DNA from: Agrobacterium vaccinii
Lineage (GTDB): Bacteria > Pseudomonadota > Alphaproteobacteria > Rhizobiales > Rhizobiaceae
Assembly (NCBI RefSeq): GCF_021310995.1
Contig: NZ_CP054151.1
Coordinates: forward strand, 1,493,723 to 1,557,722
Direction: 5' to 3'
DNA length: 64,000 nt
A program made the position numbers and the translations under genes. The first letter of the stretch is position 1. Every line of letters starts with the position of its first letter. Shown piece after piece: positions 38,058 through 45,815 of the stretch. The notes beneath the pieces are model-generated. The model had not been told where the DNA came from and ran no database searches. It worked only from the letters and a program-made list of their open reading frames with translations.

Positions 38058-40520
38058 ATGACAGTCCCGACATCGACCTATCGCATTCAGTTTCGCAATG
38101 GCATGACATTTGATCGCGCGGTTGCCATCATCCCCTACCTGAAAAAACTCGGCATCAGCCACCTCTACGCATCCCCGATCTTCAGCGCCACCAGCGACTC
38201 TACGCATGGCTATGACGTGACAGATGCCAATGAAATCGATCCGGCCATCGGCGGTCGGGAAGGTTTCGATAGGCTGGTGCGTGCATTGAAAGCCGAAGGT
38301 CTTGGCGTCATCATCGACATCGTACCCAACCACATGGCAGCCTCGCTGGAAAACGCCTGGTGGAAGGACGTTATCGAACATGGTGCAGATAGTCGCTACG
38401 CCGGACATTTCGATATCGACTGGTCTCGCCGCCTGACGCTTCCCTTTCTGGGCGATGATTTTGCGAAGGTGCTTGAGGATGGAGACGTCACGATCGAGGC
38501 AGACCCCTCCACCGGCAAACCTGCACTGTGCTGTCACGGCGCACATTATCCGCTGAACCCCGCCAGCTATGCCGGGCGCGAGGCCGATACTATCGGCACG
38601 ACCGATAAACAGGCGATTGCCGCTCTTCATGATCGTCAGCCCTACCGCCTCACGTCGTGGCGCGACGCGTGCCGGGATTTGTCCTATCGCCGGTTTTTCG
38701 AGGTCACCGGCCTCGTTGGCATGAAGGTCGAAGACGCCGCCATCTTTGATGACACGCACCGCCTCATCCTCGAACTCGTCCGCAATGGCTCGGTGGATGG
38801 CCTGCGCGTCGACCACGTCGATGGTCTGGCCGATCCGAAATCCTATCTGGAGCGGTTGCGGCAGGAGGCCGGTGCAGGCTGCTACATCACGGTGGAAAAG
38901 ATACTCGGCCCCGATGAGCAACTGCCGCTGGATTGGCCGGTCTCCGGCACCACGGGCTACGAATTCATATCAGCCCTTAGCAATGTCTTCGTGGACAATG
39001 ACAAGCTCTCCCAATTGCAGGACGCCTACGCGGCTTGCGAAGGCCACCCCACCGACATGCAGGCGGAGTTACGCAAGGCCAAGCTGCTTATGGCAGACAT
39101 CAATTTCGCAGGCGAGTTCAACCGTTTGCTGAAACTGGCGGTACGCATTCTCGAAACCGAAAACAGCGGCGTGCACCCTAGCGAAAGCGATCTGCGCGCC
39201 GCCCTGCGTGAACTGGTCGTCTCTTTTCCGGTCTACCGTACGTATGGCCATGCCGATGGTTTGCCGCGAGAGAGCGACGATGTTCTGACCAAAGTCATTG
39301 ATGCCATCAGCACCAGCGCTCACGCGCCCGATGCCGATGCGCTTGCCAGCCTTCAACACATCCTTCGTCATGGTCGAGGAGATCATGCCGCAGAATTCAG
39401 AACACGCTTCCAGCAACTCACCGGTCCGCTCATGGCGAAATCCGTCGAAGACACGCTGTTTTACCGCCAGAACACGGCGCTGGCACTGAACGAAGTGGGT
39501 GCCGAACCCCTTCAGCAATCGTTCTCCGTCGAGCAGTTTCACGCTGCTATGATCAAGCGCCTGATCCATCAACCCGATGCGCTCTCCGCCACATCCACCC
39601 ACGACACGAAACGCGGCGAAGACGCCCGCACACGTCTCTACGCCATCACCGAGGACCCGCAGCTTTGGGCCGATGCCTTCAAACGTTGGCAGGGCATGAA
39701 TGCGTCTTACCGGCAGGTGCTGGACGATGGCGTCGCGCCAGAGCCATCCGTGGAGTGGCTGCTTTATCAGGCACTCGCGGGCGTCTGGCCGCTTGAGTTT
39801 GATGTTCAGAATGCCGAAGAGCTGAAAGCACTCGAAGAGCGCTTCGCAGCCTATGTCGAAAAAGCGCTACGCGAGGCGAAACTGCGCACGAACTGGGGTG
39901 ATAGCAATGCAGCCTATGAGGACGCCGTCATCGGCTATGCTCGCAAGCTGCTTTCGCCCGAAAACCGCGCGTTTATGGAAGATTTTGTCCAGACCCTACA
40001 TCCTTTCATCGAGGCCGGTCTTTCCAATGGCGTCTCCCAGACGCTGATCAAACTGACAGCCCCAGGCGTACCTGACATCTATCAGGGCAGCGAAAGCCTC
40101 GACCTCAGCCTTGTCGATCCAGATAACCGCCGCCTGCCGGATTTCGATGCTCTTGCAAAGCAGCGTGAACAGGGCGGGCACCAACACCCGAGCCTGGAAC
40201 TCAAGCAACGCCTGATCGCCACGATCTTGTCGATGCGCAAGGCGATGCCTGATCTCTTCGGTGCGGGAACATATGTTCCACTCGAGGTCAGCGGCGAAGG
40301 GGCGGGGCAATATGTCGGCTTTGCGCGCGTCACGCCAGACGACGCGCTCATCACCATCGCGCCACGCCTCTCCATGCGGCCCCCAGCACCCGCCAGCATC
40401 ACGCTGCCGCCTGATCTCGCCAACAGCACCTATGTGGATGTGTTGACGCAGAAAAACTGGACATTCACCGACAAAATCGATCTCGGCGAGGTCAAACTTG
40501 CAATTTTGAAAAGGCGATAG
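38058..40520 (+). CDS. treY: Malto-oligosyltrehalose synthase
   Basis: The protein has 820 residues. ATG 38058 is chosen (GGAGCACC upstream; 'STYRIQFRNGMTFDRA' is the normal start of the family) over the open frame from 37962. It is a GH13 enzyme: 'GLRVDHVDGLADP' contains the nucleophile Asp and 'YITVEKILGPDEQLP' the acid Glu. It converts the reducing end of malto-oligosaccharides to a trehalosyl unit. The usual partner treZ is not in the window. Trehalose made this way protects against osmotic and drying stress. Confidence 0.93.
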   Translation: MTVPTSTYRIQFRNGMTFDRAVAIIPYLKKLGISHLYASPIFSATSDSTHGYDVTDANEIDPAIGGREGFDRLVRALKAEGLGVIIDIVPNHMAASLENAWWKDVIEHGADSRYAGHFDIDWSRRLTLPFLGDDFAKVLEDGDVTIEADPSTGKPALCCHGAHYPLNPASYAGREADTIGTTDKQAIAALHDRQPYRLTSWRDACRDLSYRRFFEVTGLVGMKVEDAAIFDDTHRLILELVRNGSVDGLRVDHVDGLADPKSYLERLRQEAGAGCYITVEKILGPDEQLPLDWPVSGTTGYEFISALSNVFVDNDKLSQLQDAYAACEGHPTDMQAELRKAKLLMADINFAGEFNRLLKLAVRILETENSGVHPSESDLRAALRELVVSFPVYRTYGHADGLPRESDDVLTKVIDAISTSAHAPDADALASLQHILRHGRGDHAAEFRTRFQQLTGPLMAKSVEDTLFYRQNTALALNEVGAEPLQQSFSVEQFHAAMIKRLIHQPDALSATSTHDTKRGEDARTRLYAITEDPQLWADAFKRWQGMNASYRQVLDDGVAPEPSVEWLLYQALAGVWPLEFDVQNAEELKALEERFAAYVEKALREAKLRTNWGDSNAAYEDAVIGYARKLLSPENRAFMEDFVQTLHPFIEAGLSNGVSQTLIKLTAPGVPDIYQGSESLDLSLVDPDNRRLPDFDALAKQREQGGHQHPSLELKQRLIATILSMRKAMPDLFGAGTYVPLEVSGEGAGQYVGFARVTPDDALITIAPRLSMRPPAPASITLPPDLANSTYVDVLTQKNWTFTDKIDLGEVKLAILKRR

Positions 40521-40525
40521 AAGGT

Positions 40526-40560
40526 GAGAAATCAGGCTCTATGCCAGAGCCTGATTTCTC
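40526..40560. terminator. Perfect 15-bp stem shared by convergent gene ends
   Basis: GAGAAATCAGGCTCT and AGAGCCTGATTTCTC pair perfectly around ATGCC. The stem starts 6 bp after treY and contains the last codons and stop of the MFS gene (40539). Confidence 0.75.
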
Positions 40561-41852
40561 GATTCCGCATCGATCAGCCATACGCTGAACGCCGCCACGA
40601 CCAACAGTCCTGAGATGACGCCCAAAGCCAGACCGAAATTCGACGCCATCAGCGGCGCGACGATCGATGGTGCCAACAGCCCACCAAACCGCGCAACCGC
40701 ACCCGCCATGCCCATGCCACTCGCACGCAGCGTCGTGGGGTAAAGCTCAGGCGTAAACGCGTAAATCGCTCCCCACGTGCCAAGCAGCGAGAAACTCAGT
40801 AGCAATGTCGCGGCCACCGCGATCTCGACGGACTGTCCCAGTCCATAGGCCAGCGTTCCCACCGCACTCAGCAGCAGGAAGCCGATCAGTGTCGGCTTGC
40901 GGCCCCATTTTTCCACGCCATAGGCCGCCAGCGCATAGCCCGGCAATTGCGCGATTGCCAGAACGACGAGAAACATCTGACCGCGCATGAAGCCGAAACC
41001 ATCTGCCGCCAGCTTTATCGGCAGATAGACAAAGACGCCGTAATAGGAAACCGAGATCAGCATCCATGCCAGCATCAGGAACACCGTACGGCGACGCAGA
41101 ATGTTTGAAAACAGCTCACTGATCGGCGCGCGCTGCCCGGCCTGCGGCACCAGTGCCGGGATGTCGATATCCTTGCCGTTCGTCTTCGCAACACGTTGCA
41201 AAACCTGCCGCGCCTCTTCCGAGCGACCTTTCTGGTTCAAATAAAGAGGCGATTCCGGCACGTAAAGCCGCAGAATAACGCCGATGAGTGCCGGAAGCCC
41301 CGTGACGAAGAAAATCGTCCGCCACGCTTCCCCACCCTGCGTACCCGCCACCAGCGCCAGCAGGGCGAGTGCAACGGTACCAATTGCCCAGCAGCCTTCC
41401 AGCAGAACCAGCCACCGACCCCGCCGGTCGGACGGCAAAAACTCGGCCATCATGGCGTAATCGACAGGCAGCGTTCCGCCAACCCCAATGCCGGTCAGAA
41501 AGCGTGCCACGATCAACCATTGCAGATCAGGCGCAAATGCCGATGCTACACCACAGATGGCATCGAGAATAATGGCGATGAACAGCACAGGCCTGCGCCC
41601 AATGCGATCCGCCAGCCGCCCAAAAGCAAAAGCACCGATCAGCATCCCCAGAAAGAAGAACGTCCCCGTCTGCAATGCCTGCGGCACCGTCACCCCAAAG
41701 CTTTTGGCAATCGAGGGTGCACTAAACCCAATCGCCAGAACCTGCATGGCGTCAGCTGCCCAGACGAGCCCGAAAATGACGAACAGGCGCTTCTGAAACG
41801 CCCCAACCCCAGCCGCTCGTAGGCCATCCTCAACGGAAACCGATGACTGCAT
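40539..41852 (-). CDS. MFS transporter
   Basis: The protein has 437 residues from ATG 41852 (GGGGGAAG upstream); the open frame extends to 41945 without a ribosome site. Twelve membrane helices are visible. Loop motifs 'GRLADRIGRRPVLF' (loop 2-3) and 'PESPLYLNQKGRSEEARQVLQRVAKTNGKD' place it in the metabolite:H+ symporter / sugar-porter-like part of the superfamily. The substrate may be an organic or aromatic acid, but this is not settled. The gene end lies inside the terminator stem shared with treY. Confidence 0.85.
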   Translation of the reverse strand: MQSSVSVEDGLRAAGVGAFQKRLFVIFGLVWAADAMQVLAIGFSAPSIAKSFGVTVPQALQTGTFFFLGMLIGAFAFGRLADRIGRRPVLFIAIILDAICGVASAFAPDLQWLIVARFLTGIGVGGTLPVDYAMMAEFLPSDRRGRWLVLLEGCWAIGTVALALLALVAGTQGGEAWRTIFFVTGLPALIGVILRLYVPESPLYLNQKGRSEEARQVLQRVAKTNGKDIDIPALVPQAGQRAPISELFSNILRRRTVFLMLAWMLISVSYYGVFVYLPIKLAADGFGFMRGQMFLVVLAIAQLPGYALAAYGVEKWGRKPTLIGFLLLSAVGTLAYGLGQSVEIAVAATLLLSFSLLGTWGAIYAFTPELYPTTLRASGMGMAGAVARFGGLLAPSIVAPLMASNFGLALGVISGLLVVAAFSVWLIDAESRNQALA

Positions 41853-42131
41853 GACTTCCCCCACTTCCCGTAAATGCCCCGAGCACATCGTCCAGCGCAG
41901 TCGTCTGTCCCCAAGCCGCGCAACGATTGGTAAAACTTGTGGCACGCCTTGCCATCAAATCAAAGATGGGTGTGACGATTTAGATGTCGCTTTCCCGCAT
42001 GCCAGTCGAGCTTCAATCATCAACAGAATTGCAACCTAACAATAATTTCGGAACCATAACCTGTATAAATGCATTTGGCGCTCGCCGGGACATCGAGCTA
42101 GGTGCAAAAACATCCAGTTCTTGTTTTTGAC

Positions 42132-42146
42132 GCAATTAATAATTGC
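42132..42146. promoter_or_regulatory. A/T-rich palindrome in 460-bp spacer
   Basis: GCAATTA-A-TAATTGC is a perfect inverted repeat about 170 bp before the secreted protein gene at 42315. It may be an operator. The rest of the spacer 41853-42314 is A/T-rich with no gene that I can support. Confidence 0.3.
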
Positions 42147-42314
42147 ATTTCGCCTTTGGTTTGAGTTTGATTGTAATCTCCATATTAGCGGATAGGGCGC
42201 ATGGGTAGCTATTGTCGTGAGACCTCAAAGCGAGGAAAGTCCATCCAGATCATTCAGGCGATGGCTCCTTCACGCCGCGAACGTCCTTCGAAGACATCTT
42301 GAAGGTCATAAAAT

Positions 42315-42968
42315 ATGCTTGAATCAAGAAAATTAAAAATCCTTGGCATATTCACCCTTCTTTTCGGGTCGCTAAGCATATCGCCTGGAGCTCTTGCTCA
42401 AGAAGCGTTTGATCCAGCTCGCGCGTTTTGTGAGCGACAGACCTTTACTTTGGACAATGTTCAGGAAGTGAAGCCCTGGCTAGACTACCTGAGTGGCCTG
42501 CGCAATGGGCGGTCAGAAGCTCCGGGCGACGAATGCAACAGCAGCACCGTCCGTGCAATTGTCAATATGTCCAGAAGCGGCAGCGTGGAACGGGCGGAGG
42601 CCAGTCGATGGGCATTATTGCAATTTTACGTTTCGAGAGCATTTGAATCAGACCTCGTTGAAAAACGATACGATACGGATAATTCATTTCGGTATCGTAA
42701 CGATCTGCTACTTTCCAGCTTCGTGTGGCTTCTATGCCCCGGCAAGGGAAACGGCAGAACGGCTTGTGCAAAAGAGCTAATTCTTAAGTTCCCGGATCAA
42801 TTTCTTAGCAGCAGCCCCGTTCTATGCGACTTTGCGAGTGGCGATATGAAATCCATCCTGTGGCCGGAAGATCGCCGCGGATTGCCTCTTCTTTGCAGCC
42901 AAGATCGCAACGGCCAGGTCGACGCTGAAGAATGGCTGGAAAAAGCTGCAATTAATTTTGGGGATTGA
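42315..42968 (+). CDS. Secreted Cys-containing protein of unknown function
   Basis: The protein has 217 residues from ATG 42315. A signal peptide ('ILGIFTLLFGSLSISPGALAQ') is cleaved after Ala. The mature part has six Cys (in 'AFCERQ', 'DECNSS', 'LLCPGK', 'TACAKE', 'VLCDFA', 'LLCSQD'), suggesting three disulfide bonds in the periplasm. I recognise no family. The gene shares features with the product at 43247 (signal peptide, paired Cys, 'F/VLCDFA' versus 'YFCDYA'), so the two may be distant paralogues. Lower G+C than its neighbours suggests acquisition. Confidence 0.7.
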   Translation: MLESRKLKILGIFTLLFGSLSISPGALAQEAFDPARAFCERQTFTLDNVQEVKPWLDYLSGLRNGRSEAPGDECNSSTVRAIVNMSRSGSVERAEASRWALLQFYVSRAFESDLVEKRYDTDNSFRYRNDLLLSSFVWLLCPGKGNGRTACAKELILKFPDQFLSSSPVLCDFASGDMKSILWPEDRRGLPLLCSQDRNGQVDAEEWLEKAAINFGD

Positions 42969-42972
42969 GCTT

Positions 42973-43194
42973 GTGAAAGCCAGTGTTTTCGACGGCGTTG
43001 CAGCGATTCAAACATTGGAGGACTTAATCCTTCAACTTGAACAGTTAGGTCACGATACGTCTTCCATACGTCAGTTTTTCGCTGTCGGAGAATGGCTCAT
43101 CGCATTTGAAGGTGTGAAGATTGCCTATTCAAAATTGTCTGTCGATAATGAGACGCGTGAAAAAATGATCTCTCTTGATCAATATTTTTCGTAA
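42973..43194 (+). CDS. Small cytosolic protein, immunity-like
   Basis: The protein has 73 residues from GTG 42973, 4 bases after the upstream stop. Sequence 'FDGVAAIQTLEDLILQLEQLGHD...FFAVGEWLIAFEGVKIAYSKLSVDNETREKMISLDQYF' is all-helical. It resembles the MafI-type immunity pattern (a short 'GE...AFE.L' core), but the match is weak. No signal peptide. It is placed between two secreted proteins on one strand. Confidence 0.5.
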   Translation: MKASVFDGVAAIQTLEDLILQLEQLGHDTSSIRQFFAVGEWLIAFEGVKIAYSKLSVDNETREKMISLDQYFS

Positions 43195-43246
43195 TGTGAG
43201 CACAGCTTTTGAGAGTGCAGAGACGTAACTGAACGGAGTAAGCACC

Positions 43247-43975
43247 TTGAAACTTTGCACGATAGTCGCCGCATTGCTTATGAGTATTATGGGCGTCTCA
43301 CAGGCCTTGTCCCAGACGACAACACCACTGCCTAAAAGCGTTGAAAGCAGGTTGCAGCAGGCATGCTCCAAGGACGTTTTAAGTTTAATTGATGCGATAT
43401 GCCACGACAAAGGAACGGTAAACACCGTGGCCATAAACTTGCCCGGTGTTTGTCAGCAGTATCAGTACACGTATCAAATAAAGGAAAAGCTGCAGGAATG
43501 CGGTGGGACGAACGTTTTCTTCGAGATGTGGAAATTCAAATTCAATATTGAAAATGATTTCAAGAAAAAATTTGTGGACTACGTCAGTATAATACGCAGC
43601 AATGAAATAAAGTCTAATTCTTCAGCAATATCGTCGTCTTATGAAGCCTTTCGCCTGTCGGTTTGGGCATGTGGCCTGAATGAGAACTGCCACGAGGATC
43701 TTTTCCACCAGTTTTCTGACGAAACTCAGCGCGCCCTCGAAAAGACGCCGTATTTCTGCGATTACGCAACCTCGATCACGAGCTTCGACGATGGCTCGTA
43801 CAAGGACCTGTTCTTTAGGGATAATTATCCCGATGGCGTCGCTCAGCTGATGTGCAGAGCTTATTATTGCAAGTACAGGGAATGTTCTCAACAAAGCCCA
43901 AATCCCGGCCTCTTTATATTGAGTGATAATTTTCGCCGACAATATGATCTTCTTTACAAGGCCATACAGCCGTGA
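43247..43975 (+). CDS. Second secreted Cys-rich protein of unknown function
   Basis: The protein has 242 residues from TTG 43247 behind ACGGAG. A signal peptide 'LCTIVAALLMSIMGVSQALSQ' is clear. The mature chain has about ten Cys, including 'ACSKD', 'AICHD', 'VCQQY', 'ECGGT', 'ACGLNENC', 'FCDYA' and 'MCRAYYCKYREC'. A Lys/Asn-rich middle differs from the surrounding codon use. It may be related to the product at 42315. Function unknown. Confidence 0.65.
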   Translation: MKLCTIVAALLMSIMGVSQALSQTTTPLPKSVESRLQQACSKDVLSLIDAICHDKGTVNTVAINLPGVCQQYQYTYQIKEKLQECGGTNVFFEMWKFKFNIENDFKKKFVDYVSIIRSNEIKSNSSAISSSYEAFRLSVWACGLNENCHEDLFHQFSDETQRALEKTPYFCDYATSITSFDDGSYKDLFFRDNYPDGVAQLMCRAYYCKYRECSQQSPNPGLFILSDNFRRQYDLLYKAIQP

Positions 43976-44097
43976 CCGATGACACCTTTAGGCCTTTAAA
44001 TTCAGTTCTGCCAAAAGAGAGTTATCTCGCGCCACCATCGGGCCCGTGAGGACGCCTCTCGACCTCATCTATCCCGGTGCTTCACGGCAATTAAAAA

Positions 44098-44122
44098 AAG
44101 CCCTCCTTGCTGCAGAGGGCTT
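44098..44122 (-). terminator. Terminator of the GCG_CRPN-type gene
   Basis: AAGCCCTC / GAGGGCTT with a 9-base loop; the minus strand continues with TTTTTTTAATT. Confidence 0.8.
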
Positions 44123-44130
44123 CTTCTTCT

Positions 44131-44469
44131 TCACCAGCGATAATCCGGCTCTCCTTGCCAGCCGCGACGATCATGCCAGTTGCGGCGGTCGTGTCTATCG
44201 CGCCATTCCCGGCGTGCCTGCCGTTCCCGCCACTCTCGCCGTTCTTCCCAGCGATCGCGCCGATCCCATCCGCCGTAATATCCTGGCGGCGGTCCGTTCG
44301 GGCGGCAAAATCCGCGTGGGGACAGGTGGTAGCCGCGACCGCAGGCGTAATCCACCTTTTGAATGAGTGACGTGTCCGGTGCGGATTGTTTGCCGGTTGG
44401 CATCGCGTTGACGCCGGTCGCAAACAATCCTGTGACGATGCAAGCTGCGCTCAAAATCAATCTGCGCAT
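44131..44469 (-). CDS. Secreted Arg/Trp-rich protein of GCG_CRPN type
   Basis: The protein has 112 residues from ATG 44469 (AAAAGGAGC upstream). A signal peptide ends near 'GVNAMPTG'. 'YACGRGYHLSPRGFCRPNGPPPGYYGG' fits the GCG_CRPN prefix-to-repeats domain. The tail is a run of Arg/Trp/Asp repeats ('RDRWEERREWRERQARREW...'). Common in Rhizobiales; function unknown. Convergent with the secreted protein gene at 43247. Confidence 0.75.
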   Translation of the reverse strand: MRRLILSAACIVTGLFATGVNAMPTGKQSAPDTSLIQKVDYACGRGYHLSPRGFCRPNGPPPGYYGGWDRRDRWEERREWRERQARREWRDRHDRRNWHDRRGWQGEPDYRW

Positions 44470-44723
44470 CTGTTTTGCTCCTTTTGGCCCCGCAAACAAA
44501 TAGCGCTTCAGCCCGTGAACGGTGGCTGAATGATTGGTGATGTTTTCAGGGCGGGAAAACGGCAGCGAAGTCATAATCTGCCCAGTCTGTGACCAAAATC
44601 TGCCCTTCAAATTATCGGCGATACAATGTGCACAATTCCTGCCTTATTTCTGCAACGAATGGGTGCGAGTTCTAGTGTCCGACTACGGCGCTCGAGCGAA
44701 TCTACACTGCCAGGTGATGAGAT

Positions 44724-45815
44724 ATGAATGAGAATGTAGCCAACAATGTCGTGCAGCGACCGCCGGTTGAAATCTCATGTTCTGAAGAGCTTGCAGCATT
44801 GCGCATAAGCGACAGTGGCCCGAAGCCGCCCGGTTGGGCGCTGTCTTTGAAAAGTGTCAAATCTTTCATCCTCGGCGGCAATGGTGCGACGGCCAAACTC
44901 GTCGCATCGCCATCCCTCATCGAGCGTGCCATGGTGACCCTTGCAACGTCCCGTGCGCTGCTGCTGATAGGCGAACCCGGGACCGCCAAGAGTTTTCTGT
45001 CGGAACTGCTTGCTGCGGCAATCAGCGGGGACTCGACGCTGACCATTCAGGGCGGCGCTTCCTTGAGCGAGGATCAGATCCGCTATGGCTGGAATTATGC
45101 TCTTCTGGTGAGCGAGGGGCCGACGCGACGGGCGCTCGTACCGGCACCGCTTCACCGTGGCATGTCGGAAGGCAAGGTTGTCCGTTTCGAGGAAATCACG
45201 CGTTGCCCGCTCGAGGTTCAGGATAGTCTGTTGTCGGTGCTGTCGGACCGCGTGATGGCGGTGCCGGAACTGTCGGGTGATGACGGTATGGTGTTTGCCA
45301 GAGAAGGCTTCAACATCATCGCCACAGCCAATACCCGCGACCGTGGCGTGAACGAAATGTCTGCCGCCTTGAAGCGGCGGTTCAACTTCGAAACGGTTTT
45401 CCCCATTCGCGATGCGGATGAGGAACTTGCGCTGGTCAAGCGTGAGGCGGGAAAATTGCTCGCGCGGTCGGGCGTCCCGGCACCGCCCGATGACGATACT
45501 CTGGAGGTGCTGGTAACCTGCTTCAGAGAGTTGCGGGAAGGTCTTTCGGTCGAAGGCGGCATGGAGCGGTTAAGCTCGGTCATGAGTACAGCCGAAGCGG
45601 TCAGCGTTGCCCACGCGATCGGTATTCGCGGCCATTATCTTCGCGGTGATAGCGGTCGTCCCGAAGATATCGTCGAATGCCTTGCGGGCACGGCTGCTAA
45701 GGACAATGCGGAGGATTTGACGCGGTTGCGCCGCTATCTAGAGCAGAAGGCATCCAAGCGGTCAGGCGAAGGGTGGAAGGCGTTTTATGCAGCCCGGCAT
45801 CTCCTCACACCCTGA
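44724..45815 (+). CDS. yehL: MoxR-type AAA+ ATPase (YehL-like)
   Basis: The protein has 363 residues. Walker A 'GEPGTAKS' is at 83-90. The Walker B position reads 'VVRFEEIT' (about 152-159), with Glu where Asp is usual. Sensor 1 is 'NIIATANTRD' and the arginine-finger region 'SAALKRRF'. MoxR ATPases act as remodelling chaperones with VWA partners, and a VWA gene lies in this operon. Length and neighbours match E. coli YehL. It begins an operon of five genes, with the next start 29 bp inside its end. Confidence 0.88.
   Translation: MNENVANNVVQRPPVEISCSEELAALRISDSGPKPPGWALSLKSVKSFILGGNGATAKLVASPSLIERAMVTLATSRALLLIGEPGTAKSFLSELLAAAISGDSTLTIQGGASLSEDQIRYGWNYALLVSEGPTRRALVPAPLHRGMSEGKVVRFEEITRCPLEVQDSLLSVLSDRVMAVPELSGDDGMVFAREGFNIIATANTRDRGVNEMSAALKRRFNFETVFPIRDADEELALVKREAGKLLARSGVPAPPDDDTLEVLVTCFRELREGLSVEGGMERLSSVMSTAEAVSVAHAIGIRGHYLRGDSGRPEDIVECLAGTAAKDNAEDLTRLRRYLEQKASKRSGEGWKAFYAARHLLTP

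Noticed and set aside
42205..42300. A GAGGAAAGTCC string resembling the conserved 5' part of RNase P RNA
   Set aside because: Only about 11 bases match and no other conserved RNase P segments or the expected length of about 400 bases follow.
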